Below, one piece after another: positions 1 through 12,041 of a stretch of DNA of 50,522 nt. The DNA is from Fragilariopsis cylindrus CCMP1102 (lineage: Eukaryota > Bacillariophyta > Bacillariophyceae > Bacillariales > Bacillariaceae). Position 1 is the first letter of the stretch. Every line of letters begins with the position of its first letter. The stretch spans positions 1-50,522 of the forward strand of contig FMBT01000563.1 in NCBI GenBank assembly GCA_900095095.1. Reading direction: 5' to 3'. Under the pieces are notes generated by a model. That model made no database searches and was not told where the DNA came from. It saw nothing but the letters and a program-made list of their open reading frames with translations. The position numbers and the translations under genes are program-made.

Positions 1-854
1 AGGCGAATCAATCCGTTACGATCTGTATTACGAATCTATATTACGATCCATATTACGATGGGGAGGAATGGGTGAACAAAAAACGAACGAACTGATCGGA
101 TTAGAAATGAATGGGTGAATCAGTACTGTATTTTCCATCATGTGCAACAACAACAAGCAACAAGTACAGTACATACAGTATCTATTCATTCTGTATAAAC
201 ACATACAGTAGTACTTATTACCATAAACATAGCATATATGTTTCAATCGTAATGCTACTGAAGTTATTTTGATCTATTCTTTGTTGTATTGAGTATCGTC
301 CCATCCTTATTATTATTCTTTTTTCGGCATCTTTTCCCGCAAAAGGTACGCTTCCGTGCTTTAGCGCGTGTTAATTTTCAAACGATAGCGCTTGGAGTAA
401 ATTAGCGTTGCACGGAGGAAGTATATATTGTTTGTAAATGAAAACTGAGAATAAAATAATTGGGAAATCTAATACTTGTAAAGCGATTTAAAGCTTGTGT
501 CTAATGTCATAATGTTTGAATGTTTGAGCACAAAACGAAAAAGAAATTAGTCATCGATTGCAGCAGGGCCAGGCAAAAAATTGCGCGAAAGTAAATCGCG
601 CAAGGAAGTTTTCAAGAAATTAAATAAGAGAAATAAATTTGTTGAAATTTCAACAAAACCTTAAAACTTAAAAAAAGAAATAAAATATTTTTTTGTGGTT
701 GATTGACGATGACAAAAAATCATTATTACGATACCGTAAAGGGTAGAAGGCAATAACGAACCAAAGACAGTAAAGTACAGTACAGTCAGCGTACTAAGAG
801 AAGCAGTCAGAATCATTCTAAAGCAGCAAAAAGAGAACTGGCCATTATGGAAAT
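1..854. other. Intergenic region upstream of the ZFC3H1-like gene
   Basis: I see no convincing gene here; the short open frames lack known motifs and have low-complexity translations. The region is AT-rich. It carries the palindromic motif GTACAGTAC at 164-172 and again at 775-783, the second about 70 bp before the next start codon, where a promoter element would be expected. Confidence 0.5.
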
Positions 855-3800
855 ATGTATCCCGGAACAAAAAAAAGGAAGAATGCCGTGGTTGTGGGTC
901 AACCTGTAGTGTCAGCGGAACAAACTAATGACAGCGCAAAACCTCAGCAGCAGGAACAAAAACGACCTAAGCGCAGCACGGACGAAACCAATAACGTGCT
1001 GTCTGATACCAAAATTGCCCTCGATAGGATCGATGACGATGCTGCTACCAATAATAATAATAAAAGCAATAAAAGCAATAATAGCAATACTAGCAATACT
1101 AGTATTTACCTAGAAGAACAGAAAACGATTCATGAAATTACATTACAGGCATGGAGGCAACGACGGGATCAAGTTTTAATACAACGAGAGGCAGCTATTG
1201 CCACGAAACGAAAACTGTTAGATCAACGAGATAAAATCTTAGCTAGACAAAAGAATTTAGAGGAAACGAAAATGAAACATCTATCACTCCAATCAAATTT
1301 AATGGAATCTTTAACTAAAAGTAGAGAACGACTACGACGTTTAACAATATTACTCCAAGAAGAAGAAGAAGAAGAACACGAGCAGGAAGTAGTTTCAGCT
1401 AACGACGATAATAACGACAAAGATGACGCCAGTAGAAGTAAACAACAACTGCAGCTGTCCGAGTCAGACTACACTACTTCACGAGGAGGATTGAAAGAGG
1501 TAGACAATAATGATGGAGTTGTACATGATGGTCACCAAATCCAGCACGGAAGACAAGAACAGAAAATAGCAACGAGACAACAAGAAGAATTAGAGAATTC
1601 TACTTCATCTTCTTCTTCTTCCCAACATCATCATCAATATCATCATTTTCCCTTAGCATACAATCCGTATCGAAACAATAATAGCAATAAACAATTAATT
1701 CGATACCATAGTTTTTTGGGAGAAGAAAAGAAAATAAGGTCTTCTTCTTCTTCTTCTTCTCACCCACGACGTCGTTCATTGCTCAGTTTTTTACCATATC
1801 TCAACGCAACTCAGGTCGGAGAATATTTGACTCTGATGTTACGAGAAGCGAAGACCTTCGACAACGACGAAAATAATAATAAAAATAATAATAATCAAGA
1901 CCTTGAAAAAAGTCTAAGAAGAAAGTTGTTAGAAAATACTTGTCTGGATATATTACTATTATCGTCATCAACAACAACAACAACAACAACAAGTCACATT
2001 GGAAAAAAGTCAAAGCTAGATACAACCAATAACAATCTCGTTATTGACTTGACGGAAGATAACAGTGGTAACGATGACGACAATAAAGGCGACGACGACG
2101 ATGATAATATCGTTGAGGATCCGAAGTTGTATTCTATAAATCCAAATATCTCTCTTTGTCCCTACGAAATGGATGGTGTCTGCGCGGATGATTTGTGTCC
2201 TTATCAACACACGTCAAAGGATACCAAAGTCATGGCACGGGAACGTCTTCCACTCCCTTCTCTGTCGTCGTTCCTATCGGCAGCAGCACCAATCGGAACG
2301 GAAAAGAAATCCAAGAACGGAAAAACTCAACAACAAACGACGTCCACAATAGTAGCTACCGTCAAAACTAATACCGAAACGGCAATTACCACTCTCGAAG
2401 CGACCACAGAAGAAAACAACGAAGACAAAGGTTCACTTGGTAATACTGAAGAACGCGAAGACAAAGATGAAAATGTGTTCGGGAGAGAAGAAGACTTGAT
2501 GATGCTGCCTCCTTCTACCAGTCCTGGTGATAGCGATGAAGAAAACGAAAACGATTCCGACGATGAGCTTGACAGGGGGGATGATTGCGATGACGAAGCA
2601 CAGGAGAGATCACTTCCACTTAGTGCTCCCTCTTACCTGAATCAAAATACTGATTTGAAGACAAGAAACTGCGATACAGGTGCATTCTGGTGGGGTGGTA
2701 AATTGCCGAGTAGTCAAGAAACCTCTCTACCGACCGATGAAACAGATACACCAGGCAAAAAAGTAGAATTGTCTATTACTGATATACTCAAGGAAACTTT
2801 TGGAATAGTCATACATACTATGAAAAGATCAGAAACGACAACGACAACAACGAATCGACTGGAAGTCAAAGGGATGCCTGTTCCCAATGCTGATGCAAGC
2901 GATAAAATACTGAACTGGTTAAAAACTCTTGGTCGACTAGTTGATGCATCCCGTCTTGCTATACATGGAGGGTTGGATTGCATAGCGTTGTCTGTATCTC
3001 GAATCTACATAGGAGATGGTTTCTTAAAAGATTTAACATCTGATGGAGATAGCGACCATCGTCACTCTCTGATAGCATTTTTCGAATTGATGGAGAGCCA
3101 GGCAGAAGTGTCGTGGTTTAATGAGAGAGAATCTCTGCACTCATGCTTCCAAACCGCATTTGCCACTCAAATGGGAATGTCAATACTATCTTGGTCGTTG
3201 GGTAAAAAATGGAAAACCGTACACTTAGCCGACGAGGGAGAGAATCGAACAGAAGAGAAGAATACATCTCCACAATCAGTATCATTGGAGGCTTTATGTA
3301 AAATTTGCTGGGTTACAATGAGATATCCCGCTGTAAAAAGTGCGTATAGAATGCGGCCATTTCATGGTGATGTATTAAAGCGCCATCTACTCGGAGATAC
3401 GTCGAAGGATAATCCTGCAGCAAATTCAATTGACCAACTCAAGAAATTAAGACACTTGATTTTGTGGGCTAAGAAGCAATTCGCAATCCTGCCATACGAT
3501 AAGCTGCATTTGTCAGACCAACTTTTGGAAGAAAGACTGAATGAAACCTGGTTGATATGCCGGAAATTTCTACGGGAATACCAAGAAAGTGGGTCGACAG
3601 AGCAATTAGATCTTGAGTTACAATGCTTGAAGGTTGTAATTGTTATGGGATATGCCATTTTCGGTAGCCTTGCATCATTTGCTGCTGCTGCTGCTGCTGA
3701 TGGAGCAAGAAAGAAAGATCGTAAATGGATACTCATTTCAAGCCATTCTGGTAGTAACCTAGCCGCTTGGACTATTCTGGATGGATCTATCGTTCGAATA

Positions 3801-4928
3801 TTAAAAGATTTACGAAAACATATTGCTGACATCCCACTGTTAGATCTTGCTCTTGCGCCGTTGTACTCATGTAGCGTCGCCTCTGCATCATTTCTTCGCA
3901 ACTATTCTGCAGCCCAGCAACGTCTGGTAGATTGCCTTAAAAGGACAACTTCTTCTGACATGCTGTCTTATTCAGAACTTCTGTGGTCTCAGTTGGTACA
4001 ATTACGTATGAGTCTTCCAAATGAATCTACATCGAGTGTCTCCGTTGCTAGCAATCTACTTACCGGAAAGAAACTGTCAAAAAGAGATGACGACTTTTCG
4101 TGGGAGCCATCATCTGTTGTCAAGGAAGGAACCCGATTATTGGTTGCCAAACTTGAATCGACTGGTATTAATTTGCGACACGTCGTCTTATGGGGTGACT
4201 GGATGCTTTCTCTGATGATACAGAACCATGACGACGCGGACAACCAAAATAGTAGTATGAAGCTACTAATGCTGTTGCAAGCTGATACACCAAATAAATC
4301 AGATGATTCTACATCAATGCATATGAAAAAAGATCTACAGAGATTACAAAATCTAAGTAGCAATGCTTGTCGGACGTATCCGCCAATTACACCTCTTCCT
4401 CAGCTGCCTCTCTTTCTACTCCATGCGGGACATTTCCTAACAGATCTCAATCTGGATGGGTGTGGTTTAACTCACCTCCCACGATCCTTTGGTTTGTATT
4501 TTCCCAATCTTAAAAGACTGAATCTTTCTCATAACGACCTCACGGAACTTCCTGAATCTTTTCAAAACATGACCCGACGAATGAAATTTTTGGAAGAGTT
4601 CTATATAGATCACAATCGTCTCGAATCACTTCCATCGTATATATTTTCTAATACGACAGGAACAACAAGTTCCTCTTCCGGATCCTCCGGATCAGCATCA
4701 TCATCACAGCACACATCGTCGTCGCCTTTGAGAATATTAAATCTTTCCTATAATCGTCTCACATTAATTCCGTCTCTGGTTGACACCACCCTCACACACT
4801 TAGAAGTATTAAGATTAAATAATAATTTGTTGATTGATCTGACGATGATGGACTTATCACGATTGGTTCTCAAGTTACCTACATTGCGGGAGATAACACA
4901 CGAAAATCGAAAGGATGTTAAAGTATAA
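855..4928 (+). CDS. ZFC3H1/Red1-like CCCH zinc-finger protein with C-terminal leucine-rich repeats
   Basis: This is a 1357-residue single-exon frame starting at an ATG. Residues about 90-190 form a charged, probably coiled-coil segment, followed by Ser/His/Asn/Asp low-complexity stretches. Around residues 432-455 lies a Cys-His cluster of the form CPYEx5CxxDxCPYQH, which matches the small zinc-finger domain of ZFC3H1 (animals) and Red1 (fission yeast), proteins that hand nuclear RNAs to the exosome. Just before it is VIDLT followed by acidic residues, a SUMO-interaction-like motif. Residues about 690-1180 are helical and unrecognised, possibly HAT-like as in ZFC3H1. Residues about 1190-1350 contain several LxxLxLxxNxL leucine-rich repeats interrupted by a Ser/Gly run. 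The zinc-finger match is clear by eye; the RNA-decay role is inferred from the family. The LRR block is unusual for this family and could mean a lineage-specific fusion. The frame stays open through many trinucleotide runs. Confidence 0.75.
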   Translation: MYPGTKKRKNAVVVGQPVVSAEQTNDSAKPQQQEQKRPKRSTDETNNVLSDTKIALDRIDDDAATNNNNKSNKSNNSNTSNTSIYLEEQKTIHEITLQAWRQRRDQVLIQREAAIATKRKLLDQRDKILARQKNLEETKMKHLSLQSNLMESLTKSRERLRRLTILLQEEEEEEHEQEVVSANDDNNDKDDASRSKQQLQLSESDYTTSRGGLKEVDNNDGVVHDGHQIQHGRQEQKIATRQQEELENSTSSSSSSQHHHQYHHFPLAYNPYRNNNSNKQLIRYHSFLGEEKKIRSSSSSSSHPRRRSLLSFLPYLNATQVGEYLTLMLREAKTFDNDENNNKNNNNQDLEKSLRRKLLENTCLDILLLSSSTTTTTTTSHIGKKSKLDTTNNNLVIDLTEDNSGNDDDNKGDDDDDNIVEDPKLYSINPNISLCPYEMDGVCADDLCPYQHTSKDTKVMARERLPLPSLSSFLSAAAPIGTEKKSKNGKTQQQTTSTIVATVKTNTETAITTLEATTEENNEDKGSLGNTEEREDKDENVFGREEDLMMLPPSTSPGDSDEENENDSDDELDRGDDCDDEAQERSLPLSAPSYLNQNTDLKTRNCDTGAFWWGGKLPSSQETSLPTDETDTPGKKVELSITDILKETFGIVIHTMKRSETTTTTTNRLEVKGMPVPNADASDKILNWLKTLGRLVDASRLAIHGGLDCIALSVSRIYIGDGFLKDLTSDGDSDHRHSLIAFFELMESQAEVSWFNERESLHSCFQTAFATQMGMSILSWSLGKKWKTVHLADEGENRTEEKNTSPQSVSLEALCKICWVTMRYPAVKSAYRMRPFHGDVLKRHLLGDTSKDNPAANSIDQLKKLRHLILWAKKQFAILPYDKLHLSDQLLEERLNETWLICRKFLREYQESGSTEQLDLELQCLKVVIVMGYAIFGSLASFAAAAAADGARKKDRKWILISSHSGSNLAAWTILDGSIVRILKDLRKHIADIPLLDLALAPLYSCSVASASFLRNYSAAQQRLVDCLKRTTSSDMLSYSELLWSQLVQLRMSLPNESTSSVSVASNLLTGKKLSKRDDDFSWEPSSVVKEGTRLLVAKLESTGINLRHVVLWGDWMLSLMIQNHDDADNQNSSMKLLMLLQADTPNKSDDSTSMHMKKDLQRLQNLSSNACRTYPPITPLPQLPLFLLHAGHFLTDLNLDGCGLTHLPRSFGLYFPNLKRLNLSHNDLTELPESFQNMTRRMKFLEEFYIDHNRLESLPSYIFSNTTGTTSSSSGSSGSASSSQHTSSSPLRILNLSYNRLTLIPSLVDTTLTHLEVLRLNNNLLIDLTMMDLSRLVLKLPTLREITHENRKDVKV

Positions 4929-4981
4929 AAGCACAAGTATGGTGCAACAATGAAGAAGGAGAAGGTATTAGTATAACGTAA

Positions 4982-5009
4982 ACAACATCGAAGGTTGACT
5001 CGATGTTGT
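4982..5009. other. Short perfect hairpin in the 3' flank of the ZFC3H1-like gene
   Basis: ACAACATCGA at 4982-4991 is exactly complementary to TCGATGTTGT at 5000-5009, with an 8-nt loop. It begins about 54 nt after the stop codon, so it probably lies in the 3' UTR. A role in RNA stability or 3' end formation is only a guess. Confidence 0.4.
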
Positions 5010-5377
5010 CATCACATAAAATACACGAAATGACGAGGTTGCTATAGATATAAAATGCAATAATAAAAACACTAAATTTCACAGCATAATAAACAGATTG
5101 ATTCGTTACTCTCAAACGAGAAATAGAAAATACGATGAAAGGTATGTATAGCGCTAAACTTATAATTTTAATTATTATTTTGAAACTATTTCTTTCTCTA
5201 ATTTTGAATCAACACGCTTCCGTATGTAACAAAAACCCTGCATCGAATATATAGTAGTTTTTTTCATTTTCTTTTTGTGGTAGTCATCGATACCGAAGAA
5301 ACTTGAACTATAAATATGTACAGTCCTTTTGTTTTTTTATTCGGCTAGGCGTTTTGTTTTGTTTTGATTTGATTTGT
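5010..5377. other. Convergent intergenic spacer
   Basis: This is AT-rich sequence between the 3' ends of the ZFC3H1-like gene (+) and the CHCH gene (-). It has T-rich runs near 5258-5340 and no recognisable gene. It probably holds both 3' UTRs. Confidence 0.4.
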
Positions 5378-6239
5378 TTACTGGAAAGATTGAAATTGAG
5401 TAGCATTGTTTTGACATTGTTGTAATTGTTCATATAAGAAGGAACAAGTTTGTGCATCACCATTATTTACTTTAATACAATCAAAGAATAATTCTTTATC
5501 ATTCACACAAACTGCAGAATTGTTCGCCGCAGCAGCAGCAGGCTGTTGTGCATGTTCCGGGGCATACTCTTGTTGTTGTTCTTCTCCAGAGGAACCACCA
5601 CCACTCATCGCACCCACAGCTGCACCCACAGCCTGATGAGCCATAGCGGAACCGGTACCGAAGGCCATGCCTTGCATAATAGTCGATCCAATTCCACTAA
5701 GCATACCACCACTTTTAGCAGGTGCTGATTTTTGCATGGGAGCGGGAGTTGCTGGTGCTGCTCGAGCTGGAGTTCGAGCGGAAGTGGATGCAGGTCGACG
5801 TGCTGGAGGACGTGCTGCAGGAGCACGACGTGCTCCCATACCACCACCTCTTCGTGAACGCTGTTATTTATCGGGAGATAGGTAGATAAAGAAAGGGAAA
5901 GAAGGAATAGTATAATGAAAATAAAATGATGAGATCTGATTGGTGACGAGTCAAGACTACTACAAAATGAATTACCTTACTACCCGGTAGAGGAGGAACA
6001 AACACAGCATAAATCAAAACAAACTAAAACAACAGCATAACCAACGAAGATTCATTCGTTCCGTTCCATTCATCGCCCATCATTTGACTCGTGTTTTTCG
6101 AATTTGTTTTGTTATTTACAGTATTTCGGGTTTCTATCTCCATTCTCGATCAAAAAGATGCTATCTCATCTTTCATTCACTAATTGCTGGACGGATTACT
6201 CGTTTGCACAATGGTGCATATACATATACTTACTGCCAT
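5378..6239 (-). CDS. CHCHD2/CHCHD10-like twin CX9C mitochondrial protein, two exons
   Basis: The main exon covers 5860-5378. The C-terminal domain has two CX9C motifs (C-VNDKELFFD-C and C-SFLYEQLQQ-C), the CHCH signature of proteins imported by the Mia40 pathway into the intermembrane space. Upstream is a Gly/Ala-rich hydrophobic segment (about residues 50-80) and an Arg/Ala/Pro-rich N-terminus, as in CHCHD2, CHCHD10 and yeast Mix17. The frame stays open before the internal ATG at 5839 and encodes RSRRGGG after an acceptor AG at 5862-5861. A perfect donor GTAAGT (6233-6228) follows ATGGCA at 6239-6234, so I propose a two-codon first exon and a 373-nt intron, giving MARSRRGGGMGARR and so on. 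The domain call is strong; the tiny exon is inferred and needs transcript support. If it is wrong, translation starts at 5839 (153 residues). Confidence 0.8.
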
Positions 6240-6962
6240 TTTGATAGTTTATTTTTTTTAAAAGGGTGTTTGAAGGTGTTCACTTTCTCGTTATTCAGTT
6301 TATAATTGTGGCTTCGGTGGTGTGTTTGAGAAGTTATCCTCTTTGTGCGCTAATTTCTAGTAATGTAGAATTGGCACTTTCACTTTCTTTTCCACGGCGA
6401 TCTTCCGGCAGTACAAGTATGACTAAGTCTTTTCACGATTCGTCATTGTGAATTCACGGGGGATGGTCAGACTTCCGAGATTTAAAATATATATATATAT
6501 ATATTTATTATTATTAATATATTTTTTAAGTCATATGGAAGGAAAGATGAGGGTAGGTTTGTAAGTTATAAGGTAGGAAGACAACCAGACATTCTTATAA
6601 CTGTTATTTGATTATTGATTTGTGTCTCTTCTCACTGCTAATATAAACTAAATCTGTTTTCAGATGCACCACGCTCCATCTCGATAGAAACTGATTGTAA
6701 ATGGAATTATGTTTCTACAAGATGTTGTTTGAGTCACTTTTATACATTAGTATTAAAATAGATATTAGTATTAAAATAGGAAAGGAGAAGTCCATTTTCC
6801 TTCTCGCGAGTGCGTGGTCCACCAATTTTCTTCTCGTTCTCCCAATCACACTTGATATCACTATTGTTTGATCTTAAATGCTTTCCGAATTTACAACCAG
6901 AACAAAGGAAAGCGATATGAACAAGAGTAACCAGGCTATACAGTATCTTAATAAGTAAAGGT

Positions 6963-7290
6963 AGTAACATTCACTCACTCTATCATGAATTATTCAAAAT
7001 AGCTATTAGTATATCTCGTTGTCTGCTGGTATTTCTTTTTTTAAGTCATATTCTACTACAATATGTGTGTCTATCTGTTTGTTGTCGTTTTGGTGTGTGT
7101 GTGTGCGTGTGTGTGTCCGTACTCTCGTTTTAGGTAACGGTATTTTTTAGCTTTGTTTTTTTCTACAATGGTCTAAAGGTATAATGTTGTGTATATGTGA
7201 TTCATTCGATTCGTGTGTTGTTGGGTGCGATGTATATATTGGTTGCATGCATGCATCGCTGGTGGTAACTGTGCGGTATCCCGTTTTGAA
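6963..7290. repeat. Inverted-repeat copy 1, partner at 20295-20637
   Basis: The segment running from the TATCATGAATTATTCAAAA block (about 6980) through a GT-rich microsatellite (about 7091-7121) to a GCATGCATGC block (about 7240-7260) reappears as its reverse complement about 13 kb away, upstream of the BTB gene. By eye most positions match, apart from small indels and different microsatellite lengths. I see no BTB gene remnant next to this copy. Confidence 0.85.
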
Positions 7291-7414
7291 GTATCAGTGT
7301 TGTTGTGGTCTAATAAAATTATGGCTTCCTGTAAAAGTAAATATCTCCTCATCAAAGTGAAACGAACAAACGAAAAAACCAAACAAACATCTTTATCTTA
7401 GCTCTTTTTTATAA

Positions 7415-9938
7415 TTAATAATCTACATGCCGACGCCGTCTCCATTTGTCTTCTACGACATTACACCACCATTCTTTTGGTAAGTCTTCCATCTGGATAT
7501 TATCTTCCACATAATGACCAGTCAGCTGAAAATATAAATCGGAAGGTCCCATTATTTGTAGCTGCTGTAAGACTAAGTTCCCAACTTGACCATCACGGGT
7601 ACTTTTCTGGAATATGTTCTCGATGATCTGTTGTCGAGAATTACATTCCGGCATCTGATTCGCGCAAACCTTGAGGAAGGTCCCATACGTAATCTGATCG
7701 GGTGACCCATAATCGGAATCTTCTAAATCCTTCAATCGTTTATGAGCAATCTCCATGGCACGATTCTGTTCTTGAATATCACCACCAGCGGTGTACGCAC
7801 AAGCGTTCATGACAGCATTCACCGCCACCACGTTCGGTCTTAAATGTCCATTCTTGTTTTTCCTTCCTCCATTTTCATCCATCTCGTAGGCATCTTTCAT
7901 GGTCCGAAACAAGTTATTAGCGCGTTCTGCCTTGTATCTTAATTGACTGCGAGCAAATGCTGTGTGTTTGTGTGTATTTTTTGTTTGAAGTATTATCGGA
8001 GAGAGAGAGAGAGGGAAAAAATCCAGAAGTAAGCAAATGAGAAAGAAATGAATGTAATTTCAGTCGTATCTTTTTATTTTTTTCCTCATTCTTTCTGTCA
8101 CGTCACACAAAATAAAGGTACGTACCATTGATCACAGTGCAAAATGTATGTACGTCCGGACGGACTGTATCGTTATTACCCTCCTCATATAATCGGGTCA
8201 TCATATCTAATAAATCTTGTGCCTTTTCGGCCGCCTCATCACCTCGACCACTTTTGGCCCAGGCATTAATCACAGTATTGAAGGAACGTGTATTCGGTCG
8301 GATATCCGCTCGTCCCTCTTTATATAAATGTCCCATCCGTCGTAAGATTTGTTCGGCACGTTCGGCCGCATCCTCCCGTGAACTTTTGGCGTACGCATCA
8401 ATGACCGCATTGTAACTAATCGTGGTGGGCTTACAAGATAAATCACCGGCCGCGTAACATTGTTCCATCCGTTCTAATATTTCTTGTGCCTTCCGTGCGG
8501 AACAAAATTCATAATCATTCTCATGATCTTGTGGACGACAATTCGCCCAGGCTGTGATTAAACTATTATAATTAAAACTATTCGGTTTCGCTTCCTCTAA
8601 TCCGGACATGTACAACCCATCTAATTTGTCGAGTAAGATTTCGGCACGTTGTGCGGCACCCGGTAGGGCACTTTTTGCATACGACGATATCACAGCATTA
8701 AAACAACGTGCATTGGGTGACAGATCCGAATCACCTTTATTATACTTTTCCACCATCCGTTCTAATAATTCTTCTGCCTTTTGTGGTGACTCATCACTAC
8801 CACTATGCGCGTGTGCTTCAATGGCCGCCGTGTACGTGTACGTATTCGGTTTCGCCGATGGATTTTCTCCATTCCACATCGATACCTGTTCCATCTTGTT
8901 CAGAATTTGTTCGGCTAAGTCACCCGAATCGGGTCGATTCGATCGTGATAAGGCATTAATCACTTTCGTATAACTACGCACATCCGGACACACGGGTGAG
9001 TCACTTCCATAATTCGAATACATTTCTTCCATTCGTTCTAATAATATCATCGCCTTATCGGATGCATCCATTTCTGCTGAAAATGCCCATCCATCAATTA
9101 AAAAATTAAAGGTATTCAAATTAATCTTCATGCCACGACTAATGGTATTAGTTTTTGAATCATTTTGTTGATGTTGCGATAAATAATTTTCTGTAGAGGT
9201 TGCTTTTAAGAGATTCGCGGTACGTTTTCGTAAAAATGCCACATCCTTCATGGCGGTATTATTTTTATATCGTTTCTTCTTTCTTTGATTGGTATTGTGT
9301 TGTTCGGGTGACACAGCTGCTAAATAGGAGGACGTCGTAAATGGCTTGGATGAGGATGATAATGATGATGATTCCGATTCGTCGGACGTGGCCGTATCGT
9401 CATCATCTTCTTCATCCACATAACTACTTCCGTGATCGTTGTCGTGAGATGATGTCTCATGAAGACCTAATTGATGCTGTTGTTGTTGTTCATTTTCCTC
9501 TAAAAATTCTTCTACGCCGTCTGTGTTGGACGACACGGATAAACCAGTTTTCGGATCTACTGTCATGCTATGCAGTCTCGTTGTTGTTTTGGATCGTATA
9601 GGAGGAGGATGGTGATAGTAGCTGTAGCTGCAGAAATCGGTGGTGTCATCTCTGTTATTATTAATCCATGATCGAGGATGTTGTTGTGGTTGTTGTGTTG
9701 TATAATACCCTCTGGAAGATAAAGAGAGCGATGATGATGATGAAGTGGAAGAAGAAAAGGAAAGATCGTTTGGTTGTTTTGACCTTCCTGTTGCTGTCGT
9801 TGTAACGGCCAATCTACTTCCATTAAGAGCTTCGATTGGACTGTTGTTGTGTTCCAATAACAATAACATGAGCCCGTATATCCAAATGGAACCTGCCAGA
9901 GTGGTTATCATACTATTATTATTCCTTATTATCCGCAT
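7415..9938 (-). CDS. Pentatricopeptide repeat (PPR) protein, two exons
   Basis: Exon 1 is 9938-8126 and exon 2 is 7959-7415. The donor is GTACGT at 8125 and the acceptor AG at 7961-7960, a 166-nt intron, giving about 785 residues. I chose the ATG at 9938 because the open frame above it lacks another ATG. From about residue 270 on there are roughly nine 35-40-residue repeats with the PPR pattern, for example RPNTRSFNTVINAWAKSG and KPNTYTYTAAIEAHA. PPR proteins bind organellar RNA and guide its processing or stability. The N-terminus has a hydrophobic stretch (TLAGSIWIYGLMLLLL) and then Ser/Gln/Asp/Glu-rich disorder. That could be a signal peptide for plastid import, but I see no clear Ala|Phe cleavage site, so plastid or mitochondrion is undecided. 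The repeat runs straight across the splice junction (VIN-AFARSQ), which supports the intron. Confidence 0.88.
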
Positions 9939-12041
9939 TGTGCTTATTTTATATATATAAATCAACAACAAAAACGAGTATTAATTTGAATCGAATTGAC
10001 TACGTTGCTTTGCCTCTTGATCGATCGACGTGATCTCGTTCTGTCTGGGATCTGAGAGAAGAGCGTTGAGTAGGAAAGTTACACGTATTATTTAATCTCG
10101 CGAGAGAGTTGTTAAAAGGAGACAACAGTATTGATTCTGTCGCACCGGGCTATCTAATTTAATGCTGTATAATGAAGGTACTGTTTTCTTTTCTTCGGTT
10201 GGAATGATTGATGGTGTCCGACCCTACCAGCTGCGCTACACTGGACACTACTAGATGATAGAGCTACACTGAACACGGAAAGAATGATGTGAGTTAAGGA
10301 GTGTTGAACTGATTGATTGATGTACAGCAGTAGGCAAAACGTACGATGCAGAAAACGTACGATTATGGCTTGTCGCCACCAATTTTAGAATTTTAGAATT
10401 CATCCATCAAGCAAACTGACAACTTTTCATGCAGTTGACAATCTGTTTCCGCCCTCTTCTTATCGGTAGTGCAAAGTATGCGCGTCAAAAGCGGTAGGAG
10501 TTTGAAATCTGACGTACGCGCCGCGATAGGCCTGTCCTCCGCGCGTTTGTTGTACCATCTATGACTGTACAGCTAGTAGTAGACTTATATAGTACTAGTC
10601 AGGGGTAATAAGGTACTAGTAGGTACAGCCCAAAACAATACTAGAAAAAGAATGAGCAGAACCTGAATGAAAATAATGTAAAAAAACTACAGTATATTCA
10701 TCCTACCACCACTGAAATCATGAAGAATTGATTGATTGAATGATATCAAACCATGTTCCCCTAGTCTAGTGAGGCAGGTAGCTAGACACATTTACATAGA
10801 CACATTATTTACACTTCCAACCCTCTATACACATAAATAAACCCAACTCTCTCTACACTATTTTTATAATTCTGAGAAGAAAAATTATTGTATCATTACT
10901 TCAGCTGATATCTGATTTGTGTCTTTCTTGCATTTGCGCTTCTAGTGATGTGACATGATTCACCTCTGATATCGATTTTATTGTCTCTTTCTTGAAGTTT
11001 AATTGCTACCCATCACTAACATGGTACTTGGTTTATGGACTGTGTACCGGGATCTTCAGCTCCCCCCCTGTGATTTTCCTGGAATCATTAGTTTCCTATA
11101 GTTATCATGGTGTATTGCCTTCCTGTGAAAATGATAGATCTTCTGCATGCTAATTCAGACTACTAGGAAAAGGATTCTTTGATGCAAAGAAACATGCTGT
11201 ATCTTCTTATCTTATCACTTACATATTATTATTGTCTCATGTTATTTGAGCAAAACAATAATGGGAGCAGACAGGTAATACATCTTATCTGAAAACAGAC
11301 AATACTGACTGACTCATATTTAGCTGTGGAAAATAGGAATTTGCTGTTAGCTAAATACGCAAAAGGGGTAAAAATAATGTGATATCCAAATTTCTGATCC
11401 ACCCAGCAGTATGTAAACCATACATTAAAAGCCCATGCAAGCAGCAAACAGTATAGAAATTAAATCTCTACACGATCCAAATTTCAATCTATACGACTAC
11501 CTCATTTCGCAACCAATAAGAATTATTTGTTATTATAATTATATTATTGTTACTCTAAGAGAGAGAAAGTGAGAAGATTTTCCTCAATCAATAGAAAGAG
11601 TTATCTTTTTTTCTTTGACAGAGCTCGTCTGACTTTACTTTACAAACGAAGGTATGACCTCCAATAGATGACAGTAATAATTGACTTGTTCACGAACTGT
11701 AATTTTTTCCCAACAAATAGAATCAATCAATCAATCTCCAACCAAAGTAGATATTGATATAAAGAAAAAATCCTTTCCAGTATATTCAACAGATCAAACC
11801 TTGTCGGGACCTCCTTGTTACTTCTGCTAACAAATAAAAGTATTCACCGTATTGGAAGGAAAAAAATAAGTCTCCTTACTAACGAACCAACCGTCGAAAC
11901 TATTATTTGAAAAAATATTCGACCTTTTCTTCCTCTCTCATTTCCATTTTTTTTTCTTCTTCCTTATTCTTATCTTCTCCGAACCATCAAAATTGTATTA
12001 TACATTATAACATTAGGTATCAACTTTTTTCAATTTATTTT
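9939..12041. other. Two-kilobase gene-poor region
   Basis: No reading frame here has a recognisable motif. It contains promoter sequence for the PPR gene at its left edge and the 3' flank of the HPt gene at its right. Around 10210-10250 a GTGTCC/GGACAC stem encloses a sequence resembling a tRNA D-arm, but no complete tRNA can be folded. The middle (about 10.8-11.5 kb) could be decayed transposon sequence, though nothing specific supports that. Confidence 0.35.

Noticed and set aside
1..60. Resemblance of the left end to 49600-49760 (GTAATATAGAT blocks)
   Set aside because: Only short AT-rich words are shared, in scattered order, so a terminal repeat is not supported.
3362..3901. 179-codon minus-strand open frame
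   Set aside because: It lies wholly inside the ZFC3H1-like coding region, has no motif, and its translation mirrors the plus-strand codon pattern.
6740..6970. Possible BTB remnant beside inverted-repeat copy 1
   Set aside because: I compared it by eye with the sequence after copy 2 and found no similarity to the BTB gene.
10213..10248. tRNA-like sequence with a D-arm-type block
   Set aside because: A GTGTCC/GGACAC stem and GTAGCGCAGCTGGTAG resemble a tRNA 5' half, but no anticodon or T arm follows.
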